Shown here: piece by piece, positions 7,876 through 15,886 of the stretch
Position numbering within the stretch: position 1 is the first letter of the stretch
Layout: every line of letters begins with the position of its first letter
Assembly: GCA_039024315.1 (NCBI GenBank)
Contig: JBCCQN010000038.1
Span: 1-47,650, forward strand
Reading direction: 5' to 3'
Source: JBCAWW01 sp039024315
Lineage (GTDB): Bacteria; Bacteroidota; Bacteroidia; J057
DNA length: 47,650 nucleotides
The notes under the pieces: generated by a model
What the model was told of the DNA's origin: nothing
Databases searched by the model: none
What the model saw: only the letters and a program-made list of their open reading frames with translations
Made by a program: the position numbers and the translations under genes

Positions 7876-9066
7876 ATGTCTGATATCTATCAAGATTCGC
7901 TTTTTCTACACGAAAAACTTCGCGGCAAAATCCGCATGGAAACCAAACTAGACGTGCGGACTTCCGAAGATTTGTCGCTCGTATATTCTCCCGGTGTCGC
8001 CGAACCTTGCCGCGAAATTGCCGCCAACCCAGAGGACGTTTGGAAATACACCATGAAGTCCAACACCGTAGCGATTGTAACGGATGGCTCTGCCGTTTTG
8101 GGCCTCGGCAATATCGGTCCCGAAGCATCCTTACCAGTAATGGAAGGTAAAGCCATGCTCTTCAAAAAATTTGCTGGCATTGATGCCTTCCCGATCTGTC
8201 TCGATACACAGGACACCGACGAAATTGTCGAAACGGTTCGTCGTATTGCACCCGTCTTTGGAGGTGTCAATCTGGAAGACATCGCGGCTCCCCGGAGCTT
8301 CGAAATCGAAGAACGCTTGCAAGACCTCGGCATCCCTGTTTTTCACGATGATCAGCATGGTACCGCCATCGTAGTGCTCGCCGCCTTGATGAATGCCGTA
8401 AAAATCGTCAACAAAGCCTTTACTAATCTCAAAGTGGTGATCAATGGTGCCGGTGCGGCCGGTATCGCGATTGCACGTTTGCTGCGTTGCGCTGATATCC
8501 AATCCTCCCGCTGTATCGCCGTCAAGGACGTAGTGGTTTGCGACAGCAAAGGCATTATCCACTCAGGCCGCGAAAATCTCAATGCCGCCAAGCAAGAAAT
8601 CCTCCGTTATACCAATCGTGAGGACCAAAACGGCAGCCTACAAGATGCCTTGGTCGATGCCGATGTATTTATTGGCGTGAGTATAGGGGACATACTCAAG
8701 GCCGAAGATATTCAAACAATGGCTCAGGATGCGATCGTTTTTGCCATCGCCAATCCTACCCCTGAGATTATGCCTGAAGAAGCCTACCAAGGAGGCGCGG
8801 CTGTAGTCGGTACGGGTCGCAGTGATCTCCCCAATCAGGTCAACAATGTATTGGGCTTTCCCGGAATATTTAGGGGCGCCTTGGATGCTAGAGCTAGCCA
8901 TATTTCAGCAGACATGAAGCTCGCCGCGGCGGAAGCCATCGCGCAAAGCGTTCGTCCGCAGGACTTGCATCCCCAACACATCATTCCTTCCTCACTCAAT
9001 GAAAAAGTAGCCTACAATGTAGCAAAGGCAGTAAAAGAAGCCGCTACTAAGGTCCTACACCAGTAG
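7876..9066 (+). CDS. Malic enzyme (oxaloacetate-decarboxylating malate dehydrogenase)
   Basis: 396 residues, the short single-subunit bacterial form without the C-terminal phosphotransacetylase domain. It oxidises malate to pyruvate and CO2, making NAD(P)H, in the cytosol. Key segments are SLVYSPGVAEPC (catalytic tyrosine, about 36-47), VTDGSAVLGLGNIGP (about 70-84), the catalytic-lysine region VMEGKAMLFKKFAG, metal-binding EDIAAP and FHDDQHGTAIV, and the Rossmann turn INGAGAAGIA. Cofactor preference cannot be read safely. A mini-hairpin variant (8946-8964) lies in the segment encoding AQSVRPQD. It ends in a symmetric hairpin terminator shared with the convergent aldehyde dehydrogenase gene. 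Confidence 0.95.
   Translation: MSDIYQDSLFLHEKLRGKIRMETKLDVRTSEDLSLVYSPGVAEPCREIAANPEDVWKYTMKSNTVAIVTDGSAVLGLGNIGPEASLPVMEGKAMLFKKFAGIDAFPICLDTQDTDEIVETVRRIAPVFGGVNLEDIAAPRSFEIEERLQDLGIPVFHDDQHGTAIVVLAALMNAVKIVNKAFTNLKVVINGAGAAGIAIARLLRCADIQSSRCIAVKDVVVCDSKGIIHSGRENLNAAKQEILRYTNREDQNGSLQDALVDADVFIGVSIGDILKAEDIQTMAQDAIVFAIANPTPEIMPEEAYQGGAAVVGTGRSDLPNQVNNVLGFPGIFRGALDARASHISADMKLAAAEAIAQSVRPQDLHPQHIIPSSLNEKVAYNVAKAVKEAATKVLHQ
8946..8964 (+). repeat. Mini-hairpin element copy 2 (one-base insert)
   Basis: Tail AAGCGTT, one extra C, stem GTCC/GGAC, loop GCA. Inside the malic enzyme gene, where it encodes SVRPQD. Confidence 0.5.
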
Positions 9067-9077
9067 CAAGTATCAAG

Positions 9078-9112
9078 CAAAAAACCGCAGGCCAAACTAC
9101 CTGCGGTTTGCT
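9078..9112. terminator. Bidirectional hairpin terminator
   Basis: AAACCGCAGG (9082-9091) pairs with CCTGCGGTTT (9100-9109). A and T tracts on each side suit both converging genes. The rest of 9113-9195 holds AGTACT-type repeats. Confidence 0.7.
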
Positions 9113-9136
9113 TATCTTAGCAAGAAAAAAGGTCTT

Positions 9137-9167
9137 TATATTAAGTACTATTGTCTCAGTACTTAAA
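9137..9167. repeat. AGTAC-type dispersed repeat, short copy
   Basis: Contains AAGTACTATTGTCTCAGTAC, related to the ATTGTCTAAGTAC motif at 25351 and, inverted, at 22416. Lies at a convergent gene junction. Confidence 0.45.
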
Positions 9168-9195
9168 CCGCTGCTGACCAGAATCAGTCAATGGT

Positions 9196-10752
9196 TTACA
9201 AATCAAATTTGATGCCCTGTGCTAATGGCAATTCGTCGGACCAGTTGATGGTATTGGTCTGGCGGCGCATATAAGCTTTCCATGCATCAGAACCAGACTC
9301 GCGGCCACCACCGGTTTCTTTTTCACCACCGAAGGCGCCACCAATTTCCGCACCAGAAGTACCGATATTGACGTTGGCGATACCGCAATCAGAACCAAGC
9401 AATGACAAGAAACGCTCAGACTCACGCATATTGTCCGTGAAAATCGCCGAAGACAAACCTTGTGGTACGCTATTATTCAAATTGATCGCTTCTTCTACGC
9501 TATCGTACTTTATCAAGTACAAGATGGGCGCGAAAGTCTCTGACTGAACCATTTCATAGCTATTGTCAGCTTCTACGATGGCAGGCATGACGTAAGTGCC
9601 AGTCGTATACTGCTCACCTTCCATCACTTCACCGCCAAACAAGAGCTTACCACCTTCTTCCTGCACCTTGCTCAAAGCAGTCTGCATATTGCTGACCGCA
9701 TCAGTATCAATTAGCGGCCCGATCAAAGTATTCTCATCCAAAGGATGACCGATACGTCCTCCCAAAGAGCCATAAGCAGCGATAAGCTTCTCTTTGAAGG
9801 TATCGTAGATATCGCTATGGATGATCAAACGACGGGTAGAAGTACAGCGTTGACCGCAGGTACCTACGGCACCAAAGACAATTGCAGGGATGGCCAAACG
9901 AAGATCAGCATGTTGGCTGATAATGATGGCGTTGTTACCCCCAAGCTCTAGCAACGATTTGCCCAAACGAGCCCCCACTGTAGCAGCTACAGATTTACCC
10001 ATGCGAGTAGAACCCGTAGCAGAGATCAATGGCATTCTGTGATCAGCCGCCATGCGCTCGCCGGTGGCACGATCGCCAACGATAAGGTTGAAAATGCCAT
10101 CAGGAAGGTTGTTGGCGCGCATTACCTCGGCCACAATGTTCATACAAGCTACGGCAGTCAAAGGCGTCTTTTCACTTGGCTTCCAAACGGATACGTTGCC
10201 ACAAACAGCAGCGATCATAGAGTTCCAAGCCCAAACGGCTACTGGGAAGTTAAAAGCAGAGATAATCCCTACTGTACCCAATGGATGCCATTGCTCATAC
10301 ATGCGGTGATGATGACGCTCAGAGTGCATGGTCAAACCATAAAGCTGACGCGAAAGCCCAACGGCAAAATCACAGATGTCAATCATCTCTTGGACTTCGC
10401 CCAAGCCTTCTTGGTAGATTTTGCCCATCTCTAGGCTCACAAGCGCTCCTAATGGCTCCTTGTACTTACGTAGAGCATCACCGATTTGACGGACGATCTC
10501 GCCGCGCTTAGGCGTAGGGATGTCGCGCCATACGACAAAAGCTTCTTCCGCCGCTTTGACTACGAGTTCGTAGCTAGCCTCATCAGCATACTGAACAGAA
10601 CCTAACAAACTGCCGTCAGCTGCTGCATGGATCGGATGATATTCCTGATCTGGTGCATGCCAGCTTTCGGTGCCAGTATGTACAACTGGGTTCTTTTCTT
10701 TGATGCCAAGTTGGCTGAGAATTTCTTGATATTGTTCCTTTACTGCTTGCAT
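9196..10752 (-). CDS. amaB: ALDH7-type aldehyde dehydrogenase (alpha-aminoadipic semialdehyde / piperideine-6-carboxylate dehydrogenase)
   Basis: 518 residues, the length of the antiquitin/ALDH7 family, which oxidises alpha-aminoadipic semialdehyde in lysine breakdown using NAD. It carries AFNFPVAVWAWN and WKPSEKTPLT (cofactor binding, about 164-195), the base glutamate in LLELGGNNA and the nucleophilic cysteine in CGQRCTSTRR (about residue 300). The RCTSTRR phrase and the C-terminal GGAFGGEKETGGGRESGSDAWK region are typical of ALDH7. It follows the DUF4920 gene by 20 bases on the same strand, so the two may share a transcript. Symbol is by family similarity; related aldehydes are possible substrates. 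Confidence 0.88.
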   Translation of the reverse strand: MQAVKEQYQEILSQLGIKEKNPVVHTGTESWHAPDQEYHPIHAAADGSLLGSVQYADEASYELVVKAAEEAFVVWRDIPTPKRGEIVRQIGDALRKYKEPLGALVSLEMGKIYQEGLGEVQEMIDICDFAVGLSRQLYGLTMHSERHHHRMYEQWHPLGTVGIISAFNFPVAVWAWNSMIAAVCGNVSVWKPSEKTPLTAVACMNIVAEVMRANNLPDGIFNLIVGDRATGERMAADHRMPLISATGSTRMGKSVAATVGARLGKSLLELGGNNAIIISQHADLRLAIPAIVFGAVGTCGQRCTSTRRLIIHSDIYDTFKEKLIAAYGSLGGRIGHPLDENTLIGPLIDTDAVSNMQTALSKVQEEGGKLLFGGEVMEGEQYTTGTYVMPAIVEADNSYEMVQSETFAPILYLIKYDSVEEAINLNNSVPQGLSSAIFTDNMRESERFLSLLGSDCGIANVNIGTSGAEIGGAFGGEKETGGGRESGSDAWKAYMRRQTNTINWSDELPLAQGIKFDL

Positions 10753-10772
10753 ATATTCTATTTTGCGAATGC

Positions 10773-11333
10773 TTACTCTCCTTCGCCTTCGATGATGACA
10801 CCTGTTGCTTCAAAGGCAATCTCGATCTTAGGCTCTGTGTATTTTTCGGCCGCTTCTTCTTCGCTCATTCCACCGTCCATAGCGTAGTGGCGTAGGTCCT
10901 CAACTGAAGTAGTGTCGGTATAAGCACGACCTTCTACGATGGCGTTTTTGCCAGGGCTGTCCGTAGGGACGAAGAAACCATAGTCCTTAAAGCGAACTCT
11001 CATATTGGTACCGTCGGCTAGTGGCATTGTCATCCAGCAACCCTTGGCTTGGCAAGCGGCTTCGACTGGACCACTGATTTTGACATTCATGCTACCTGCT
11101 TCATTTACCGCAGCCTGTAGATCTGCCACTGGCATTGCATCTGTCGCATCGATACGCAGTCCGTGAAAGCTAGTACCATCAGGACTTAAGCTATCTGCTG
11201 GGAAAGTCATTTTTTCCACCTCTACTACTGCTTCCGCTGCAGTCTCGTCAACAACCTCAGTCTGAGCTGATTCACTTGTTTGGCATGCCGTCCATACGAG
11301 GGCGACCATCATGAGATAAAAGAATCTTTTCAT
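10773..11333 (-). CDS. DUF4920 lipoprotein
   Basis: 186 residues. The lipoprotein signal MKRFFYLMMVALVWTAC gives Cys17 as the lipid-bearing residue, followed by an acidic linker (about 18-45). The DUF4920 core shows FHGLRIDATDAMP, the paired-cysteine CQAKGCWMTMP, FKDYGFFVPTD, and an ending FEATGVIIEGEGE. The two cysteines around a Lys-Gly suggest a metal or redox site, but no function is assigned to the family. Has a clear promoter just upstream (11354-11384) with a leader of about 14 bases. The aldehyde dehydrogenase gene follows at 20 bases. Confidence 0.85.
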   Translation of the reverse strand: MKRFFYLMMVALVWTACQTSESAQTEVVDETAAEAVVEVEKMTFPADSLSPDGTSFHGLRIDATDAMPVADLQAAVNEAGSMNVKISGPVEAACQAKGCWMTMPLADGTNMRVRFKDYGFFVPTDSPGKNAIVEGRAYTDTTSVEDLRHYAMDGGMSEEEAAEKYTEPKIEIAFEATGVIIEGEGE

Positions 11334-11353
11334 TTTTCGTGATTTTAGTAGCG

Positions 11354-11384
11354 CAAAATTACGGATAATGTGAGGTAGTTCAAA
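11354..11384 (-). promoter_or_regulatory. Bacteroidota-type promoter for the DUF4920 gene
   Basis: On the minus strand TTTG (11381-11384), a 19-base spacer, then TAATTTTG (11354-11361). This is an exact match to the -33 TTTG / -7 TAnnTTTG consensus, about 21 bases before the ATG. Confidence 0.75.
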
Positions 11385-11439
11385 CTGATTTGCCTCAGCC
11401 CCCTTTTAGGATAGCCAAAGGGCTTTTGTATCTTCGAAC

Positions 11440-14400
11440 ATGCAAAAATGGCGCTTATTTATCGATACGGGAGGCACCTTCACCGACTGTATTGCTTACG
11501 ACCCTCAAGATCAAGTTCATCGCATCAAGGTACTTAGCAGCAGCGCTTTACGAGGCCGGCTTTTGGCTCCTGCGGAGAACGCTTGCTCGATTCAGATCAA
11601 TTGGTCTCATCAAGCGCCCATTTTTGAGGGCTATCAACTGAGCGTTCTGGGGCAGCCAGGCCAATGGAAAGTCATCCATCTCGATCCCCAACAAAAGCAA
11701 TTAGAACTAGACAAAGCCCTTCCACCAGAGTTCGCAGGATTGGATTTTGAGATCACGGGACATGAAGAGGCACCCATTTTAGCAGCTCGATTATTGACAG
11801 AGACACCGCTGCGCGGAACGCTTCCCCCCCTTGAAATGCGGCTTGGTTCTACCAAAGGCACCAACGCCCTGCTCGAACAAAAAGGCGCCAAAGTTGGCCT
11901 GCTCATCACCCAAGGACTAGGCGAGCTGCTCGAAATTGGCACCCAACAAAGACCCGCTCTTTTTGCCCTCAACGTCCAAAAACCACCGCAGATTTATCAT
12001 CAAGTGTGGGAAGTACCAGGGCGCTTGGCGGCCGATGGCAGTGTGGTGCAGGCACTGGATCTCGAACAAATCGAACAATGGATCCATACAGGCGCCTTTG
12101 ACGACTGTGATTCCATAGCGATTGCACTTTTACATAGTTATCGCAATCCCATTCATGAGCTTCAGATCCAAGCACTCCTAGCCAAGCATAAGATTCCCTA
12201 TATCTCGGCCTCGCACTTGCTTGCACCAGAGATCAAACTCGTCCCACGCGCCCAAACTGCCGTGGTCAATGCCTATCTCGCTCCGGTAATGGAGCAGTAT
12301 CTCCAAGCCGTGCAGGCCCCACTCGCCCAAGATTCGCTCAAAGTGATGACCAGTGCCGGTGGCTTGATAGGAGCGGAGCATTTTCAAGCCAAAGACAGTC
12401 TGCTCAGCGGTCCAGCCGGAGGTATAGTAGGTGCCGTTTGGGCGGCCCAAAAAGCCGGTATCACTAATATCCTGACCTTGGATATGGGAGGCACCAGCAC
12501 AGACGTGGCTCGCTACGATGGCGCATACAGTTATAAGTATGCCGTCAAGGTTGGCCATGCCGAACTCTTGAGTCCTGCGCTGGCAATCGAGACGGTCGCC
12601 GCTGGCGGAGGTTCAATCTGTTCTTTCGATGGTGAAAAGCTGCAAGTAGGTCCCGAAAGCGCGGGGGCTTTTCCCGGCCCGGCTTGCTATGGTGCCGGTG
12701 GGCCTTTGACCGTTACCGATGTCAATTTGCTCTTAGGGCAACTTGATCCCGATTCTTTTCCGGTACCCATTAGTCTTACTGCTGCGCAGAACGCTTTGGC
12801 TGAACTTTGTGAAGCTTCTGGACTAAGTGAGACTGCCCTTTTGGCGGGTTTCTCACGCATCGCCAATGAGAAAATGGCCACAGCCATCCGTAATATCTCC
12901 GTCCAGCAAGGTTATAATCCCGCCGAATATTGTCTCCTTAGTTTTGGTGGAGCAGGCGGGCAGCATGCCTGTGCCGTGGCCAAGCTTTTGGGCATGGAGC
13001 AGGTGTTGATCCCTTATGAAGCCAGTATATTGAGCGCTAGAGGCATGGGTCAAGCCGTGATCGAGCGTTTTGCTAGCAAACAATGCTTGCGAGCGTTCCG
13101 CGAAGCGGATCCGCTACTCAGCCAAGAGATTGATGAACTCAAACACCAAGCCCTTGCCTCCCTAGAAAAGGAAAATGCGCAGCAAGCCCAAGCCAGCATT
13201 AAGGCCATTTGGCTGCAAATGCGCATCCAAGGGCAGGATGCTAGCCTCTCCGTTTTGTATGAAGCCGATCAAGAAATCCTCCCTCGCTTTCGCAGCCAAT
13301 ACGAGCAACTTTATGGGCATTGGATAGAAGGTCGCGCCATCGAATTGGTGAGCATCAGAGTGAGTGCCATTTTGCAAGCATTCCGCGCTCCCGATAGCTA
13401 TCGGGAGCCCCTCAAAAACTATCTCCCCCCAGCGGACGGCAAAGTCAATCAATTTGCGCGCTACCATTGGGAAAAACTCCAGCCGGGAGCTCAGATCGAA
13501 GGGCCAGCCTTGCTGCAAAGTCAGTTTACTACTGTGGTAGTGCCGCAAGATTGGAAAGTGAGCCTAGACCATAGTCTCAGCGCCATTTTAAGCCTTGGTA
13601 AATCTGAGAAGAGCCTGCTTGAAAAAGGATCGGAGGACTCACTGCAACTCGATCCGATTCAATTGGAGCTTTTTATGCATCGCTTTCAATCGATCGCCGA
13701 GGAAATGGGAGCCTTGCTAGAACGAACAAGCTTTTCGGTAAACGTAAAAGAAAGACTAGATTTTTCCTGTGCCCTTTTGGATTCGGATGGCTATTTGGTG
13801 GTCAATGCACCTCACATTCCCGTGCATTTGGGTAGTCTGGGACTTTGCGTACGCAAGGTAGCGGCCAAAATTGAGCTAGGCCCCGGAGATGTTGTCATTA
13901 CCAATCATCCCGCCTATGGAGGTTCACACCTGCCTGATATCACTTTGATCAGGGCTGTGTTTGACCAGCATGGCAAGCGGATCGCCTATCTCGCCAATCG
14001 CGCCCATCATGCGGAGGTAGGAGGCAAACGTCCGGGTTCTATGCCGCCCGATGCCACCAATTTAGCCGAGGAGGGGGTGGTTTTTCCGCCTATGTATATG
14101 GTTAAGGCGGGAGTAGGGCAGTGGAGCGAAATCGAAGCCCATCTCGCTAGCGGCCCGTATCCAAGTCGAGCCATCCACGAAAATATAGCCGACCTCAATG
14201 CAGGGCTGGCCTCCCTGCAGATTGGGGCGACCAGATTAGAGGAGTTAGCAGCAACTTATGGAGAGCAAAAGCTTCGTTTTTATATGCAGGCCTTGCAAGA
14301 CTATACGCAACGATCTTTGAGCAAGAGTCTTGAAAAGTTGCCTGATCGGGTTTTCGGCGCTGCCGAACGCTTAGACGATGGCAGCAAGCTGCAAGTGAGC

Positions 14401-15186
14401 ATCAGCAAAAAGGGAGATCGGCTAAGTTTTGACTTTAGCGGTAGCGCAGCCGTTCATCCCGCCAATCTCAATGCCAATGAGGCCATCGTCAACAGCGTGG
14501 TGATGTATGTCTTACGTCTGATGCTAGAGGAAGAAATTCCCCTCAATGAGGGTTTGATGCAAAAGGTAGACCTCAATATCCCAACTGGCATCTTATCGCC
14601 TCGCTTTGCTGATGATCCAGCAGCCTGTCCGGCCGTAGTGGGCGGCAATGTAGAAACCAGTCAACGCTTGGTCGATACGATCATCAAAGCGTTAGCACTG
14701 GCGGCCTGCAGCCAAGGCACGATGAATAATCTGCTCTTTGGCAATGAGGAATTTGGTTACTATGAGACGATTTGCGGAGGAGTAGGTGCCGGGCCTGGCT
14801 TTGAAGGGGCTGATGCTGTGCATCAACATATGACCAATACTCGTATCACTGATCCGGAGATTATGGAGCTGCGTTATCCGGTGCGTTTGGAGCGTTTTGC
14901 GATTCGTCATGGCTCCGGCGGTAAAGGCCAATGGCAAGGCGGTAATGGCATTATCAGAGAAATTTGTTTTCTCGCGCCTTTGGCTTTGACGATCTTGAGT
15001 CAGCATCGAGCGGTTGCTCCCTACGGTTTGGCAGGGGGAGAAGCCGGAAAAAAAGGCCTGCAATGGGTCGAAAGAAGAGATAAAAATCGCGAGGACTTGT
15101 TAGGTATTGCTGCTGTCGAGATCGAAAAAGGAGATATGATCCATTTAGAATCGCCCGGAGGGGGTGGATATGGGCCTTGGGAGTAA
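11440..15186 (+). CDS. 5-oxoprolinase / hydantoinase, fused HyuA-HyuB
   Basis: 1248 residues, the size of ATP-dependent 5-oxoprolinases, in which the ATPase (HyuA) and amidohydrolase (HyuB) halves are one chain. N-terminal phosphate-binding DTGGTFTD lies at about residues 9-16 and the second actin-like DMGGTSTDVARYD at about 348-360. GPGPACYGAGGP-like and SFGGAGGQHACAVA segments follow. The HyuB half starts near DPIQLELFMHRFQSIAEEMG (about 744) and includes VVNAPHIPVHLGSLG, ITNHPAYGGSHLPDIT, NRAHHAEVGG and the final SPGGGGYG. Cytosolic; cleaves oxoproline or a related cyclic amide with ATP. The gene carries five canonical mini-hairpin copies, two looser candidates and a 22-base palindrome, more than any other gene here. 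Stands alone. Confidence 0.92.
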   Translation: MQKWRLFIDTGGTFTDCIAYDPQDQVHRIKVLSSSALRGRLLAPAENACSIQINWSHQAPIFEGYQLSVLGQPGQWKVIHLDPQQKQLELDKALPPEFAGLDFEITGHEEAPILAARLLTETPLRGTLPPLEMRLGSTKGTNALLEQKGAKVGLLITQGLGELLEIGTQQRPALFALNVQKPPQIYHQVWEVPGRLAADGSVVQALDLEQIEQWIHTGAFDDCDSIAIALLHSYRNPIHELQIQALLAKHKIPYISASHLLAPEIKLVPRAQTAVVNAYLAPVMEQYLQAVQAPLAQDSLKVMTSAGGLIGAEHFQAKDSLLSGPAGGIVGAVWAAQKAGITNILTLDMGGTSTDVARYDGAYSYKYAVKVGHAELLSPALAIETVAAGGGSICSFDGEKLQVGPESAGAFPGPACYGAGGPLTVTDVNLLLGQLDPDSFPVPISLTAAQNALAELCEASGLSETALLAGFSRIANEKMATAIRNISVQQGYNPAEYCLLSFGGAGGQHACAVAKLLGMEQVLIPYEASILSARGMGQAVIERFASKQCLRAFREADPLLSQEIDELKHQALASLEKENAQQAQASIKAIWLQMRIQGQDASLSVLYEADQEILPRFRSQYEQLYGHWIEGRAIELVSIRVSAILQAFRAPDSYREPLKNYLPPADGKVNQFARYHWEKLQPGAQIEGPALLQSQFTTVVVPQDWKVSLDHSLSAILSLGKSEKSLLEKGSEDSLQLDPIQLELFMHRFQSIAEEMGALLERTSFSVNVKERLDFSCALLDSDGYLVVNAPHIPVHLGSLGLCVRKVAAKIELGPGDVVITNHPAYGGSHLPDITLIRAVFDQHGKRIAYLANRAHHAEVGGKRPGSMPPDATNLAEEGVVFPPMYMVKAGVGQWSEIEAHLASGPYPSRAIHENIADLNAGLASLQIGATRLEELAATYGEQKLRFYMQALQDYTQRSLSKSLEKLPDRVFGAAERLDDGSKLQVSISKKGDRLSFDFSGSAAVHPANLNANEAIVNSVVMYVLRLMLEEEIPLNEGLMQKVDLNIPTGILSPRFADDPAACPAVVGGNVETSQRLVDTIIKALALAACSQGTMNNLLFGNEEFGYYETICGGVGAGPGFEGADAVHQHMTNTRITDPEIMELRYPVRLERFAIRHGSGGKGQWQGGNGIIREICFLAPLALTILSQHRAVAPYGLAGGEAGKKGLQWVERRDKNREDLLGIAAVEIEKGDMIHLESPGGGGYGPWE
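11567..11584 (-). repeat. Mini-hairpin element copy 3
   Basis: Minus strand: AAGCGTT, stem CTCC/GGAG, loop GCA. Encodes PAENA in the oxoprolinase. Confidence 0.8.
11641..11659 (+). repeat. Mini-hairpin-like candidate with five-base loop
   Basis: AGCGTT (11641-11646) then CTGG-GGCAG-CCAG. The loop is longer than in the canonical copies; may be chance. Confidence 0.3.
11806..11823 (-). repeat. Mini-hairpin element copy 4
   Basis: Minus strand: AAGCGTT, stem CCGC/GCGG, loop GCA. Encodes LRGTL in the oxoprolinase. Confidence 0.8.
12779..12796 (-). repeat. Mini-hairpin element copy 5
   Basis: Minus strand: AAGCGTT, stem CTGC/GCAG, loop GCA. Encodes AAQNAL in the oxoprolinase. Confidence 0.8.
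13063..13079 (+). repeat. Mini-hairpin-like candidate with two-base loop
   Basis: GAGCGTT then TTGC-TA-GCAA. Ends 11 bases before copy 6; may be a decayed neighbour. Confidence 0.35.
13091..13108 (+). repeat. Mini-hairpin element copy 6
   Basis: GAGCGTT, stem CCGC/GCGG, loop GAA. Encodes RAFREA in the oxoprolinase. Confidence 0.85.
13387..13408. repeat. 22-base perfect palindrome, CCCGAWAGCTWTCGGG family
   Basis: The half GCTCCCGATAG is followed by its exact reverse complement. Compared with the copy at 25120 the core has A-T changed to T-A on both arms. Inside the oxoprolinase gene, encoding APDSYREP. Confidence 0.75.
14355..14372 (-). repeat. Mini-hairpin element copy 7
   Basis: Minus strand: AAGCGTT, stem CGGC/GCCG, loop AGC. 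Encodes GAAERL in the oxoprolinase. Confidence 0.75.
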
Positions 15187-15304
15187 ATATATTCCACTAT
15201 TTGGAATGTAATATTTATAAAACACTAGCCTTTGGCGGTATCTGCTAAAGCCACATATTTGTAATGATTCTTATAGGCATTACGCCAGATACAGAAGCTA
15301 GGGG

Positions 15305-15349
15305 TTAGGGTGACTCTCCCGATAGGGATTGAGTCCCCTAATTTTTTTT
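15305..15349 (+). terminator. Intrinsic terminator after the oxoprolinase gene
   Basis: TTAGGG-T-GACTC (15305-15316) pairs with GAGTCCCCTAA (15331-15341), with an inner TCCC/GGGA pair, followed by eight T. Confidence 0.75.
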
Positions 15350-15356
15350 CGTTTGA

Positions 15357-15392
15357 TGTAGGGGTACAAAATTTTGTGCCCCTACATTTTTT
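15357..15392 (+). terminator. Second hairpin with T-run (repeat-like)
   Basis: TGTAGGGGTACAAAA (15357-15371) pairs with the next 15 bases with a single G-T pair, followed by six T. The TGTAGGGG palindrome type looks like a dispersed repeat as much as a terminator. Confidence 0.65.
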
Positions 15393-15440
15393 ATGTAAAA
15401 ACCTCATTTGGGGCGTTTGCGAAAGTTTTTATTGTTTTTG

Positions 15441-15458
15441 CCGCCGAGCGGAACGCTT
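15441..15458 (-). repeat. Mini-hairpin element copy 8
   Basis: Minus strand: AAGCGTT, stem CCGC/GCGG, loop TCG. Intergenic. Confidence 0.75.
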
Positions 15459-15481
15459 CTTTTCGACGGAGCCTGCTAAGG

Positions 15482-15545
15482 CGACGAGAAATCTCCTGTC
15501 CAGCAAATTGTAATTACATCTTGAAGCCAAGGAGATTTCTCGTCG
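15482..15545. repeat. Inverted repeat with 16-base arms
   Basis: CGACGAGAAATCTCCT (15482-15497) is the exact reverse complement of 15530-15545. Imperfect pairing continues outward (CGACGGAG near 15464 with CTCCATCG near 15561). No coding capacity, so a small MITE-like or palindromic repeat is likely. Confidence 0.75.
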
Positions 15546-15614
15546 TCCCGCTTCTCGGGACTCCATCGAAATGAAATCAAAGGATAGGTGCAAGCATGCA
15601 CGGCGGGAACATAG

Positions 15615-15642
15615 ATCCCGGCTCTCGCAGCTCGGCCGGGAT
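15615..15642. repeat. ATCCCGGC/GCCGGGAT hairpin
   Basis: Eight-base perfect arms, followed by GACATTTGGGATGA. Related in wording to the next hairpin. Confidence 0.6.
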
Positions 15643-15678
15643 GACATTTGGGATGAATTACCATAAGAAGATCAGGTC

Positions 15679-15708
15679 ATCCCGGAATCATGCAATGATA
15701 TCCGGGAT
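15679..15708. repeat. ATCCCGGA/TCCGGGAT hairpin
   Basis: Eight-base perfect arms; with the hairpin at 15615 it shares ATCCCGG. Probably two members of one dispersed palindrome family. Confidence 0.6.
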
Positions 15709-15719
15709 CTTAGGGGTAT

Positions 15720-15737
15720 AAGCGTTCCGCGCAGCGG
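15720..15737 (+). repeat. Mini-hairpin element copy 9
   Basis: AAGCGTT, stem CCGC/GCGG, loop GCA, then TAA. Intergenic. Confidence 0.85.
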
Positions 15738-15773
15738 TAAAAAACCCAAAAACCCTCCCAGCATAAAGGCCAT

Positions 15774-15801
15774 AAAAAAAACCGGTCCTTGGCAGGACCG
15801 G
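15774..15801 (-). terminator. Intrinsic terminator of the sigma/anti-sigma operon
   Basis: CCGGTCC (15782-15788) pairs with GGACCGG (15795-15801); on the minus strand eight T follow. Confidence 0.85.
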
Positions 15802-15886
15802 CATTTACTTTTCGAGGCGGCAAAATGAAACGTAAACTTATTGAAATATACCTTGTATACGCATCATTCTCAGTAGGGTTACAGCA

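Larger units (their letters stand above)
15187..15886. other. 700-base repeat-rich non-coding region
   Basis: No credible gene; short frames here overlap palindromes and lack family features. From left: a weak hairpin (15191-15207), two terminator-like hairpins (15305-15349, 15357-15392), mini-hairpin copy 8, a long inverted repeat (15482-15545), two GTCATCCCGG-type hairpins, mini-hairpin copy 9, then the terminator of the sigma operon. The final 85 bases before 15887 show nothing clear. Confidence 0.7.

Noticed and set aside
15374..15664. Small proteins in the 15.2-15.9 kb gap
   Set aside because: The frames are made of palindromes on both strands; none has protein-like composition.
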